A stretch of DNA of 64,000 nucleotides from an uncultured Alphaproteobacteria bacterium. GTDB taxonomy: Bacteria > Pseudomonadota > Alphaproteobacteria > Micropepsales > Micropepsaceae. Below are positions 1-6,458 of the stretch, piece after piece. The stretch covers positions 40,253 through 104,252 of the forward strand of contig CAIUCH010000031.1 of the NCBI GenBank assembly GCA_903897605.1, given 5' to 3'. How positions within the stretch are numbered: position 1 is the first letter of the stretch; every line of letters begins with the position of its first letter. The position numbers were made by a program, and so were the translations under genes. The notes under the pieces are model-generated. The model was not told the origin of the DNA, made no database searches, and saw only the letters and a program-made list of their open reading frames with translations.

Positions 1-45
1 AGCGAAACCACGGACGGGATAAAAGTCACCGTGGCTCCCGAATAG
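1..45 (+). CDS. 3' end of an unidentified upstream gene (partial)
   Basis: Frame 1 is open from the window edge to a TAG at 43-45 and reads SETTDGIKVTVAPE. Fourteen codons are too few to identify a family. It may be the tail of a gene that begins before the window, or chance. It is listed only because it is open to the edge. Confidence 0.25.
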   Translation, partial: SETTDGIKVTVAPE

Positions 46-102
46 AAAGCCGCTCGCTAGAACCCGGAATAACAGGCTGTGGCCGCTTCCGGGGAGGTCA
101 AA

Positions 103-495
103 TTGAAAATCACGACTGCCCTGATCCTTGCCGCTTATCTGGCCTCGCCGGCGGCGGCCTGGTCGCAGGATGCCCCGATCAAGATCTATACGGCTCCACT
201 ATTCTCAACACTCCATCACAGGGATTGGGCCGGTGTCCGCGAGAATATATTGGCGGATGCCGTGCGGGCCGCCTTTTTACAGGCGCAATTCCAATCAGCG
301 CCCGGGCCTGGCGCCGACATATTAACGCTCGCGGCGCCGGATGGGGTTAGTAAAGATAAGGAAGACTATATTTTCACGGTCGTGTTTTCACGGGACGGCA
401 CAAAAATTGGCGAAGCCGTCGAATCCTGCCCCATCAAAAAGCTAACCGATTGCACGGACCAATTGGTTTTGGACATAAAGACTGCCGCCCAGTGA
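103..495 (+). CDS. small secreted hypothetical protein
   Basis: The predicted protein is about 130 residues. A TTG at 103 is preferred over the GTG at 79 because GGGGAGGT lies four bases upstream of it and because the protein then starts directly with a signal peptide (KITTALILAAYLASPAAA, cleavage near AWSQD). The mature part has two cysteines in the C-terminal third (SCPIKKLTDC), which could form a disulfide in the periplasm. I recognise no domain. It ends just before a repeated GC-rich tract and is separated from the comM fragment, so it is probably an independent gene. Function unknown. Confidence 0.6.
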   Translation: MKITTALILAAYLASPAAAWSQDAPIKIYTAPLFSTLHHRDWAGVRENILADAVRAAFLQAQFQSAPGPGADILTLAAPDGVSKDKEDYIFTVVFSRDGTKIGEAVESCPIKKLTDCTDQLVLDIKTAAQ

Positions 496-496
496 G

Positions 497-652
497 CGGC
501 GACCGCCCGTAGCGTCAGCGTATGGGCGGGCAAAACGATCCTGCGGATCGTTTTGAGCCGCGAACGCCGCGAGCACGAGCGAGTGGCGGCGACCGCCCGT
601 AGCGTCAGCGTAGCGCGACGATCGTTTTGAGCCGCGAGCACAAGCGAGCGGC
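497..652. repeat. duplicated GC-rich intergenic repeat with hairpin
   Basis: Two imperfect copies of a unit of about 90 bp lie head to tail. The block GGCGACCGCCCGTAGCGTCAG occurs at about 498 and again at about 587, and GATCGTTTTGAGCCGCGA occurs at 546 and 620. In the first copy CCGCCC (503-508) pairs with GGGCGG (524-529) around a loop containing TAGCGTCAGCGTA. The same loop recurs in hairpins near 39790 and 43300 with different stems, so this is a dispersed structured repeat family. Confidence 0.7.
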
Positions 653-711
653 GGTTGTGGACTCGCCAGCTTTCTGAATTCTGATTAGTGTCTCCGCCAG
701 TTGGGGGCGGA

Positions 712-753
712 ATGACTGTCGCGCATATTTACACGGTTGCGTTCCAGGGGATC
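712..753 (+). pseudogene. comM: comM 5' fragment (first 14 codons), cut by mobile element
   Basis: ATG at 712, preceded by GGGGGCGG, opens a frame reading MTVAHIYTVAFQGI, which is the typical start of YifB/ComM proteins. The frame is broken at 754 by the left end of the mobile element. It resumes at 3901 with EARDVDVQVHVGD. Removing 754-3900 joins the two parts in frame, giving about 504 residues, the normal ComM length. So comM was intact before the insertion. Confidence 0.9.
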
Positions 754-754
754 A

Positions 755-779
755 CTCCATTATGCAGCAAGCACACCTA
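755..779 (+). repeat. left terminal inverted repeat of the comM element
   Basis: This 25-bp end is the exact reverse complement of 3869-3893. The TAG stop codon of the first passenger ORF (777-779) lies inside it, so that gene runs right up to the transposon end. Identity to the right repeat stops abruptly after base 779. Confidence 0.93.
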
Positions 780-1145
780 AGGTCGATCGTTTTTCTGATA
801 TGGAACGGTAGGGAAAGAAGTCCATATATGGGTAACCGCCGTCGTGTAATCATCCAGCGGATTTGTCGCGCAGTAGTCCCGAATGGCCGCTTCCTGAGTT
901 TGGTAGCTTGATGCCGCAAGGTCTTTCGTAGGGTGGAGGACGGCGTGAGCAATTGCATTTAGGCCGCTCATGTATCCCTGCGCCCAAGTGTAATATTCGG
1001 CCTCGATAGCGACATTCTTTTTGTAATCCTGGTCGAACAGAGCGCAAGTTGTTGCGCCTTTACCCCTTAGCATCGCTGTGTCTATGGCCCTCGCTGGTAG
1101 CGTGGCCAGGACCATCAATATCGCGCAAGAGAATGCCCACTTCAT
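777..1145 (-). CDS. passenger gene: small secreted Rap1a/HdeA-like protein
   Basis: The protein has 122 residues. The ATG at 1145 is preferred over a TTG two codons upstream because GGGGAGGG lies six bases before it and MKWAFSCAILMVLATLPARA is then a clean signal peptide. The mature part has two cysteines (CALF near residue 35 and YCATNP near 92) and the spacing W-GYMSGLNA...YCATNP. This resembles small periplasmic proteins of the Rap1a/HdeA type, but only by pattern, so the family is tentative. Its stop codon lies within the terminal inverted repeat, making it mobile cargo. A protective or immunity role would be speculation. Confidence 0.6.
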   Translation of the reverse strand: MKWAFSCAILMVLATLPARAIDTAMLRGKGATTCALFDQDYKKNVAIEAEYYTWAQGYMSGLNAIAHAVLHPTKDLAASSYQTQEAAIRDYCATNPLDDYTTAVTHIWTSFPTVPYQKNDRP

Positions 1146-1455
1146 ACCCAACCCTCCCCAGAAGCCGGGACAGGCTATCCCGTGCCCCTCAGTCGGGGAA
1201 TGGCGACCCGGGTGAGCCGCAAAATGTGGGACGATAGGCCGTTAACGTCCAGAGATGTTGCAAAAAAATCCTCTCTTGAGTCTCTGCGACTAACCCCTTG
1301 ATCTGGTGACAATATTTTTCTCACCGAATCAAAGAGATAAGCAAGACGTGTTCCCGGTTCGACCCTCTATGGGCTTGTCTGGTCCAAGACAGCCATTGCA
1401 AGAGAGTAAGAGGGGGAATATACGGCAAGAGAGAGGTTTTCTTGAGTTTTAACTC
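1146..1455. other. non-coding gap between divergent passenger genes
   Basis: This 310-bp stretch lies between the leftward secreted-protein gene and the rightward ORF at 1456, so it should hold both promoters. It contains AT-rich patches (CAATATTTTTCTC near 1310) and short inverted repeats (GCCCC/GGGG near 1185; TGTC/GACA near 1376-1391). I see no ORF, tRNA or convincing -35/-10 pair. GGTTCGACCC at 1357 resembles a T-loop but has no matching stem. Confidence 0.5.
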
Positions 1456-1839
1456 ATGCGTGACATTCGGGAAGATTTGAAAGAGCGGATCAGGGTCGAA
1501 CATGCCCGCCGCGAACCGCACCAAGAGGCGCTGAAGCAGATCGACGACAATATCGCCGGTCTGGAGCGCCTACTGGCGACGGAAGAATCGCGGTCGAACG
1601 GCAACGGTAGCGTCGCTGCAATACTCCCGCGCCCCGCTGGCAACCTCACCGACTACCTGACCAAGATGCTTAAGAAGGCCCCGCGAACCTTGGACGAAAT
1701 GCGAGACGCCGCCGTGGCGGCGGGATATTTCGAGGGCGCTAAGGAAAGCCCCGGTCGGGCAATCCACGGCAAACTTTTGAACCCGATACGCGCGGGCCGG
1801 GTCATCAAAGATGCGGAAGGAAAATATCACGCGATATGA
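1456..1839 (+). CDS. passenger gene: coiled-coil / winged-helix-like hypothetical protein
   Basis: The protein has 127 residues. Residues 1-45 are charged and heptad-like (REDLKERIRVEHARREPHQE), consistent with a coiled coil. Residues 65-127 (LTDYLTKMLKKAPRTLDEMR, then a basic stretch ending EGKYHAI) resemble a small winged-helix fold. An in-frame stop lies directly upstream and there is no obvious ribosome-binding site, so translation may be weak or leaderless. The order of parts resembles the other passenger ORF at 3328-3825. It is followed within 40 bases by a hairpin and the tRNA gene on the same strand, so co-transcription is possible. No function recognised. Confidence 0.55.
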   Translation: MRDIREDLKERIRVEHARREPHQEALKQIDDNIAGLERLLATEESRSNGNGSVAAILPRPAGNLTDYLTKMLKKAPRTLDEMRDAAVAAGYFEGAKESPGRAIHGKLLNPIRAGRVIKDAEGKYHAI

Positions 1840-1842
1840 AAA

Positions 1843-1865
1843 CCCCCGGCCTTAGGGGCCGGGGG
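1843..1865 (+). terminator. strong hairpin between passenger ORF and tRNA
   Basis: CCCCCGGCC (1843-1851) pairs perfectly with GGCCGGGGG (1857-1865) around a 5-base loop. There is no T-run after it, so it is not a classical terminator. It could be a partial terminator or a processing signal that marks the 5' side of the tRNA, which starts 10 bases later. Confidence 0.5.
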
Positions 1866-1875
1866 GATCTGAATT

Positions 1876-1967
1876 GGAGACGTGACTGAGAGGCAAAGTA
1901 CCGGAAGTCCTAATCCGGCGTCGGCGTCGCGAGCGCCGCGAGGGTTCGACCCCCTCCGTCTCCGCCA
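1876..1967 (+). tRNA. serine-type tRNA with 8-nt anticodon loop (UCCU / CCU), carried on transposon
   Basis: A complete cloverleaf can be folded with only Watson-Crick pairs. Acceptor 1876-1882/1957-1963 (7 bp); D stem ACT/AGT (1885-1887/1897-1899) with GG in the loop; anticodon stem CCGGA/TCCGG (1901-1905/1914-1918); long variable arm CGGCG/CGCCG (1922-1926/1934-1938); T stem GAGGG/CCCTC (1940-1944/1952-1956) with loop TTCGACC; G73 and encoded CCA. U8, A14, G15-C48 and GG18-19 are all present. The long variable arm, 3-bp D stem and G73 are serine features. The anticodon loop is AGTCCTAA, eight bases. Read as a four-base anticodon it is UCCU (for AGGA). Read with U33 it is CCU (for AGG, normally Arg). 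No normal tRNA-Ser has either. It is unknown whether it is charged. Confidence 0.85.
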
Positions 1968-2011
1968 ATCTCCCGGGTCCAATCCGGGAGGCATAAGAAG
2001 AAGGAAGTGAC

Positions 2012-2050
2012 CAAACCGCCTTGGGTCCAAACCAGGGCGGTTTGTGTTTT
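2012..2050 (+). terminator. rho-independent terminator after the tRNA
   Basis: CAAACCGCCTTGG (2012-2024) pairs with CCAGGGCGGTTTG (2032-2044), 13 bp with one G-U pair, followed by TGTTTT. A second 7-bp hairpin (CTCCCGG 1970-1976 / CCGGGAG 1984-1990) sits three bases after the tRNA CCA. The two loops share GTCCAA. The arrangement suggests the tRNA is the last gene of its own transcript. Confidence 0.75.
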
Positions 2051-2092
2051 AGGCCCCCATGGACGGAGGCGCAAGTAACGATATCGGTATGA

Positions 2093-2341
2093 TTATGGCG
2101 TTTCCGTCGCCTTCGCGTCCGGCATGGGCAGGGACTTCACGCCGATGGCGCACATACATTGCAGCAGGAAGGCCGCTGAGAAGCCGCCCCGACTGAGCTT
2201 GTTGGCGATATTCGCCGGGCTTTCCTTTATCCCAATCTTTTCAAGGCGTTGGGATAGCTCCTTTTGGGTAATCCCGTTGGCGGCCAACTGAGCCTTCAAG
2301 AGCCGCGTGGCCTTTTCCTGCCAATCTTTGTCCGTCACCAC
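2093..2341 (-). CDS. DUF6471-like small helix-turn-helix regulator
   Basis: The protein has 82 residues, starting at tandem GTG codons (2341 or 2338). WQEKATRLLKAQLAANGITQ, then KELSQRL and SPANIANKLSRGGFSAAFLL match the compact DUF6471 type, whose middle part resembles a helix-turn-helix. The C-terminal third (LLQCMCAIGVKSLPMPDAKA) is also typical. It is divergent from the transposase, and the gap between them holds repeated palindromic motifs, so it is a good candidate for a repressor controlling transposition. That role is inference from position. Confidence 0.7.
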   Translation of the reverse strand: MVTDKDWQEKATRLLKAQLAANGITQKELSQRLEKIGIKESPANIANKLSRGGFSAAFLLQCMCAIGVKSLPMPDAKATETP

Positions 2342-2359
2342 GACCGCGTTTCCGGTAGA

Positions 2360-2430
2360 AATATATCGTATTCGATATATTCCTATTGACTACGTTATGC
2401 AACACTATCATATTCGATATGGATATATCG
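2360..2430. promoter_or_regulatory. repeated palindromic operators between regulator and transposase
   Basis: AATATATCG (2360-2368) and CGATATATT (2373-2381) form an inverted repeat with a 4-base spacer. TATTCGATAT occurs exactly at 2369-2378 and 2411-2420, and ATATATCG at 2361-2368 and 2423-2430. A possible -35 box TTGACT lies at 2386-2391 between the two sites, with an AT-rich -10 region overlapping the second. This arrangement suits autoregulated control of the divergent genes. Confidence 0.6.
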
Positions 2431-2444
2431 AAATCGTGTATAAA

Positions 2445-3410
2445 ATGACCCAACACTTCCTCCTCTCCTCGAAAGCCCGAACCCTCTCGCTGGCTCAGGT
2501 CATGCGCATGACTGATTCGGAAGCCTTCGACCTTTTCGTGGCCCTTCGGTTCGCTGAGAACAGCGGCAAGCCCTACTGCCCGAAATGCGGCGGCTTGGAC
2601 GTGTACCGCTACGCAAGCCGTCCCATCTTCAAATGCAAAGGGTGCAGCGCCCAATTCAGCGCAACCAGCGGGACCGTTTTCGCCAGCCGCAAGCTCGCTA
2701 TCAAAGACATTCTCGCCGCCGTCGCCATCTTCGCCAATGGCGCGAAGGGTCACAGCGCCTTGCAGCTTTCGCGGGACATAGATTGCCAATATCGGACGGC
2801 TTACGTCCTGGCCCACAAGCTGCGCGAGAGCATGACGGCGGAAACCAAGGACGTTACGCTGTCGGGCACGGTCGAAATTGACGGCGCATATTTTGGCGGC
2901 CACGTGAAGCCCGCCAATTACAAGGACGACCGGATTGACCGCCGCCTGTCTGAGAACCGGACCGGCAAGCGCCGCTGCGTTGTGGTCATGCGCGAACGTG
3001 GTGGCCGCACCATCACCACCGTTGGCAATTCAGAACTGGCCGCCGTTCCTACCGTCATGGCCCGCGTTGCCCCTGGTACCGTCATCCACGCCGATGAGGC
3101 GACCTCCTGGGATGGGTTGCAGGCTCACTACGAAATGCGCCGCATCAATCATAGCGTTTGCTATTCGGACGGCATGGCTTGCACGAATGGCGCTGAGAGC
3201 TTTTTCAGCCGCCTCCGTAGGGCAGAACTCGGCACCCATCACAGCATCAGGAAGGCTTATCTCGGAGCGTATGCCGCCGAAATGGCGTGGCGCGAAGATC
3301 ATCGCCGCGAGAGCAACGGCGCTCAGTTTATTGGGATTGCGAAGTCAGCAGCGCAATCGCCCGTTTCCCGCCAGTGGAAAGGCTATTGGCAGCGCCACCT
3401 TCCGAAGTAA
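2445..3410 (+). CDS. IS1595-family transposase
   Basis: The protein has 321 residues from the ATG at 2445; the frame is open further upstream, but those codons are unlike the family and cross the operator region. An N-terminal zinc ribbon is visible (Cys45, Cys48, Cys64, Cys67), as expected for IS1595. The catalytic domain has Asp146 in VEIDGAYFGG, Asp217 in IHADEATSWD, and Asn248/Glu251 in TNGAESFFSRLRR. This matches the DDN/DDE-type ISXO2-like domain. No frameshift or internal stop is seen, so the enzyme should be functional. Its 3' end overlaps the convergent passenger ORF by 83 bp. Confidence 0.93.
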   Translation: MTQHFLLSSKARTLSLAQVMRMTDSEAFDLFVALRFAENSGKPYCPKCGGLDVYRYASRPIFKCKGCSAQFSATSGTVFASRKLAIKDILAAVAIFANGAKGHSALQLSRDIDCQYRTAYVLAHKLRESMTAETKDVTLSGTVEIDGAYFGGHVKPANYKDDRIDRRLSENRTGKRRCVVVMRERGGRTITTVGNSELAAVPTVMARVAPGTVIHADEATSWDGLQAHYEMRRINHSVCYSDGMACTNGAESFFSRLRRAELGTHHSIRKAYLGAYAAEMAWREDHRRESNGAQFIGIAKSAAQSPVSRQWKGYWQRHLPK

Positions 3411-3825
3411 GCCGCCAGATGCAACGGCCCCGCTGCTTCGGAAGTTTCTCGACCAAATAGCGGCGGCTCATCCCGCGCAATGATTGCAGGACACTAAAGC
3501 CGATGGAGCGCGCAAGCACTCTATCGGCGGCGTCCAATCCCTTTGCGGTCATGACGTGTTTTGCAAGATCCGGGGTCGAAAACGGCCCCTCTGTCAGCTT
3601 GGCGCGGCATAGGGCGGCAATCTCTCCATATCGGAAGGCCCGGCACAGGTGAGTGTAAGGCCGCTGTGAGCCGGGTCTGTCGCCTGCGTCGAAAATCGCC
3701 AGCGCCGCCGTGATATGCGCGAAGTCCGCCTTAGCACGCTCTAACTCCCGTTCGTAATTGACGATAGCAGCGGCGATTTCCTCGCGCTTTGCTCTCAGGA
3801 TCGTGACGGTTTGGGACTCGGCCAT
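3328..3825 (-). CDS. passenger gene: coiled-coil / winged-helix-like hypothetical protein
   Basis: The protein has 165 residues. The N-terminus (about 1-50, RAKREEIAAAIVNYERELER) is strongly coiled-coil. A segment RYGEIAALCRAKL, then GPFSTPDLAKHVMTAKGLD and a second helical part to about residue 135 look like a winged-helix domain. The tail is low complexity. The gene faces the transposase and overlaps its end by 83 bp. I recall similar unnamed proteins beside transposases in alphaproteobacteria, but cannot verify this here. The layout echoes the ORF at 1456. Function unknown. Confidence 0.65.
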   Translation of the reverse strand: MAESQTVTILRAKREEIAAAIVNYERELERAKADFAHITAALAIFDAGDRPGSQRPYTHLCRAFRYGEIAALCRAKLTEGPFSTPDLAKHVMTAKGLDAADRVLARSIGFSVLQSLRGMSRRYLVEKLPKQRGRCIWRLTSEGGAANSLSTGGKRAIALLTSQSQ

Positions 3826-3868
3826 GCGCCGAAATTACCCCCGGACCCCCGAAGTACAACTAAATCTC

Positions 3869-3893
3869 TAGGTGTGCTTGCTGCATAATGGAG
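3869..3893 (-). repeat. right terminal inverted repeat of the comM element
   Basis: This is the exact reverse complement of 755-779. It is followed directly by GGGGATC (3894-3900), the right copy of the target duplication, and then by comM sequence. Confidence 0.93.
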
Positions 3894-3900
3894 GGGGATC

Positions 3901-5373
3901 GAGGCGCGCGACGTGGACGTGCAGGTGCATGTCGGCGATTCGGGCGGCGGGCAATTCAACATTGTCGGCTTGGCCGACAAGGCGGTGGCGGAAAGCCGCG
4001 AGCGGGTGCGCGCCGCCCTCACCGCCATCGGGTTGGCGCTGCCGTTCAAGCGCATCACGGTCAATCTGGCGCCTGCCGATCTGCCCAAGGAAGGCTCGCA
4101 TTATGACCTGCCGATCGCGCTGGGTCTGCTGGCGGCGATGGGCGTCTTGCCCGCCAGCGAGATGGCGAATTATGTCGCGCTGGGTGAATTGTCGCTCGAC
4201 GCGCACGTGACGGCGGTGGCCGGTGTGCTGCCGGCCGCGATTGCGGCGTCGGCAGCGGGGCGCGGCCTGATCTGTCCGGCGGCGTGCGGCGCGGAGGCGG
4301 CGTGGGCGGGCGATCTCACCATCCTCGCCACCCCGTCCCTGATCGCCTTGGTCAATCACATGAAGGGCGTCACGGTGCTGACACCGCCGACGCCGAAACT
4401 CGCCAGCACATCACGCGCCGTGCCGGACCTGAAAGATGTCAAAGGACAGGAAAGCGCCAAGCGGGCGCTGGAGATCACGGCGGCAGGCGGGCACAATTTG
4501 TTGATGATCGGCCCGCCCGGCGCGGGCAAATCGATGCTGGCGCAGCGCCTGCCCGGGCTATTGCCGCCGCTGGATGCGCGCGAGGCATTGGAGATCTCGA
4601 TGGTGCGCTCTTTGGCGGGCGAGTTGACCGATGGCACGATCAGCCGCGAACGGCCGTTCCGCAATCCGCATCATTCCGCCTCCATGGCGGCGCTGGTGGG
4701 CGGCGGCCTGAAAGTGCGGCCGGGCGAAGTCTCGCTGGCGCATCTGGGCGTGCTGTTTCTGGACGAGCTGCCGGAATTCCAGCGCGGTGTGCTGGACAGC
4801 CTGCGCCAACCAATCGAGACCGGCGAAGCGGTGGTGGCGCGCGCCAATGCCCATGTGCGCTATCCCGCGCGCTTTCAATTGGTGGCGGCGATGAATCCCT
4901 GCCGCTGCGGTTATCTCAGCGACCCCGCGCAAGCCTGCTCGCGCGCGCCCAAATGCGGCGCCGATTACCAGTCGCGCATCTCCGGGCCGCTGTTCGACCG
5001 CATCAATCTGCATGTCGAAGTGCCCGGCGTGCTGGCCAGCGATCTGGCCTTGCCGCCGCCGGCAGAAGGCAGCGCCGAAGTCGCCGCCCGTGTCGCCCGC
5101 GCCCGCGATATCCAGCGCACGCGATTCGAAGGCACGGCCATCCGCACCAACGCCGAAGCCGAAGGCGAATTGCTGGACCGCATCGCCACGCCGGAAGCAT
5201 CGGGCGTCAAGCTTCTTACCGAGGCGGCGGAACGGATGCGGCTGTCGGCGCGCGGCTACAGCCGGGTGCTGCGGGTGGCGCGCACCATCGCCGACCTTGC
5301 CGGTTCGCCGCAGGTACTCAGGCCGCACATCGCCGAGGCCTTGTCCTATCGCAGGTTGAATCTTCAAAGCTGA
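3901..5373 (+). pseudogene. comM: comM 3' part: YifB-family Mg-chelatase-like AAA+ ATPase, separated from its start
   Basis: ComM is a hexameric helicase that drives branch migration during natural transformation. All of it except the first 14 codons lies here: the N-terminal ChlI/Lon-like domain (DVQVHVGDSGGGQFNIVGLA), Walker A GPPGAGKS near 4510, Walker B VLFLDELPEF near 4750, the Cys pair region NPCRCGYL near 4895, and the C-terminal helical domain ending at 5373. A GTG at 3913 could start a protein lacking about 18 residues, if a promoter in the element reads outward. The core is otherwise undamaged, so the disruption is probably recent. It may be called a CDS by automatic annotation. Confidence 0.88.
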
Positions 5374-5465
5374 ATCCGGCCCCGCAGCCAGTGGACGGGC
5401 CTGGCGGATTTGCGCAGAATGGTTCCACCCGCGACGCACGCGCCGCGACAGGCAGGGCCCCGGTC

Positions 5466-5819
5466 ATGCATTCGAGAATAATTGCGATCCTGATTCTAGC
5501 GTCCGCTGTTCCCGCGCTTGCCAATGCGCCGGGCGCGAACCCGCCAGCCAGCAAGCCCGCCAAGCCCATCGGGCATTCGCCGCATCCGTTTCTGGATGTC
5601 GGCCGCATCGATCTGTTTCACGGCTATCTTTGCGGGGGAGCAGACTGCCTGCTGCACCAGCAAGGCTATCAATGGGGGGCGGATCACAACATCGTGAATC
5701 CCAGGGACTGCCAGGGCACGTCGGAAGAATTCCTCGAAGGCTGCCGCGCCTTCGCCGGGGTTGTCGGGCCATTGGGCGAGCGCGACTTCGACGCGAGTTT
5801 CCCGCATCAGATGGATTGA
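5466..5819 (+). CDS. Cys-rich secreted protein, tandem paralogue 1
   Basis: The protein has 117 residues with a signal peptide (MHSRIIAILILASAVPALA) and a proline/lysine-rich linker. A compact domain follows: GHSPHPFLDVGRIDLFHGYL, CGGADCLLHQQGYQWGADH, NPRDCQGTSEEFLEGCRAF. Four cysteines suggest two disulfides. It is about 60% identical in this domain to the next gene, which starts two bases after its stop, so the pair arose by tandem duplication. I know no named function. Small periplasmic or secreted role inferred. Confidence 0.7.
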   Translation: MHSRIIAILILASAVPALANAPGANPPASKPAKPIGHSPHPFLDVGRIDLFHGYLCGGADCLLHQQGYQWGADHNIVNPRDCQGTSEEFLEGCRAFAGVVGPLGERDFDASFPHQMD

Positions 5820-5821
5820 GC

Positions 5822-6157
5822 ATGCCTTGGAAAACTGCCGCGATCCTGTTCATTGCTCTTGCGCTCGGTTCGCTGGGTGCGACGGCAGCCGCGCAGACCA
5901 ATAAGGCCACCGCCAGGCCGGCCGGACATTCGCCGCATCCGGTGCAGGATGTCGGCCGTGCCGATCTGTTTCACGGCTATGCCTGCGGCGTGGACTGCTC
6001 CATCCATCAAGAGGGTTACAAATGGGCGGCGGACCATAGGATCATCAATCCGGTGGATTGCCAGGGCAGCTCTGAAAGCTTCATCGAAGGCTGCCGGGCA
6101 TTCGCGGGATTGGAAGGCCCGCTTGGCGAAAGAGAGATCTTCCAGGACGAAGATTGA
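5822..6157 (+). CDS. Cys-rich secreted protein, tandem paralogue 2
   Basis: The protein has 111 residues: signal peptide (MPWKTAAILFIALALGSLGA), short linker, then the same domain as its neighbour (DVGRADLFHGYACGVDCSIH, GYKWAADHRI, NPVDCQGSSESFIEGCRAFA). All four cysteines, the HQ/HQE pair and the GPLGER ending are kept, while the signal peptide and linker have diverged. It is probably translated with paralogue 1. Function unknown. Confidence 0.7.
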   Translation: MPWKTAAILFIALALGSLGATAAAQTNKATARPAGHSPHPVQDVGRADLFHGYACGVDCSIHQEGYKWAADHRIINPVDCQGSSESFIEGCRAFAGLEGPLGEREIFQDED

Positions 6158-6226
6158 AAGCGCGCTTATCGCCAATGGAACTTAAGTTCCTTGGTCCCGT
6201 TTCCTTGACTTAACGGGAGGCACCTG

Positions 6227-6445
6227 ATGAAACCCATGACCATTCTGGGCATCGTTCTGATCCTTGGCGGCATTTTCGGGCTTTTCTTCAGCCGCGTGAG
6301 CTGGACCGAGACCAAGCCGCTGATCAAGGCCGGACCGATCCAGATCGATCATGATGAGGATCACACGGTCTGGATTCCCACCGCCGCGGGCGTGATTTCG
6401 GTGATCGCGGGTCTTGGTCTGGTGATGGTCAGCCGAAGGGCTTGA
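6227..6445 (+). CDS. small two-TM membrane protein (DUF3185-like)
   Basis: The protein has 72 residues. Two hydrophobic helices (ILGIVLILGGIFGLFFSRV and the AAGVISVIAGLGLVMV segment) flank a short polar loop with TKPLIKAGPIQI. This layout matches DUF3185-type inner-membrane proteins. ACGGGAGGCACCTG upstream gives a good ribosome-binding site. Function unknown. Confidence 0.65.
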   Translation: MKPMTILGIVLILGGIFGLFFSRVSWTETKPLIKAGPIQIDHDEDHTVWIPTAAGVISVIAGLGLVMVSRRA

Positions 6446-6458
6446 GTCTTCGCCGGCG

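Larger units (their letters stand above)
755..3893. mobile_element. IS1595-type composite element inserted in comM, carrying a tRNA and passenger genes
   Basis: The element is 3139 bp. It is bounded by perfect 25-bp inverted repeats (755-779 and 3869-3893, ends reading CTCCATTATGCAGC...). GGGGATC is found directly outside both ends (747-753 and 3894-3900). The next base is A on the left and G on the right, so an original 8-bp duplication with one later change is likely; 8 bp is usual for IS1595. Inside are, in order: a secreted protein (-), a coiled-coil/wHTH-like ORF (+), a serine-type tRNA (+), a DUF6471-like regulator (-), the transposase (+) and a second coiled-coil/wHTH-like ORF (-). A simple IS needs only the transposase, so this is a passenger-bearing transposon. 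Ends and transposase both look intact, so it may still be mobile. Confidence 0.92.

Noticed and set aside
1350..1372. T-loop-like GGTTCGACCC suggesting a second tRNA in the element
   Set aside because: No complementary T stem, acceptor or anticodon arm can be formed around it.
1876..1967. Amber-suppressor reading (anticodon CUA) of the transposon tRNA
   Set aside because: CTA is present in the loop, but placing it as the anticodon breaks the 5-bp stem; UCCU or CCU fit the fold.
1876..1967. Selenocysteine tRNA
   Set aside because: The acceptor stem is 7 bp and the T stem 5 bp as in normal tRNA-Ser, and the loop has no UCA.
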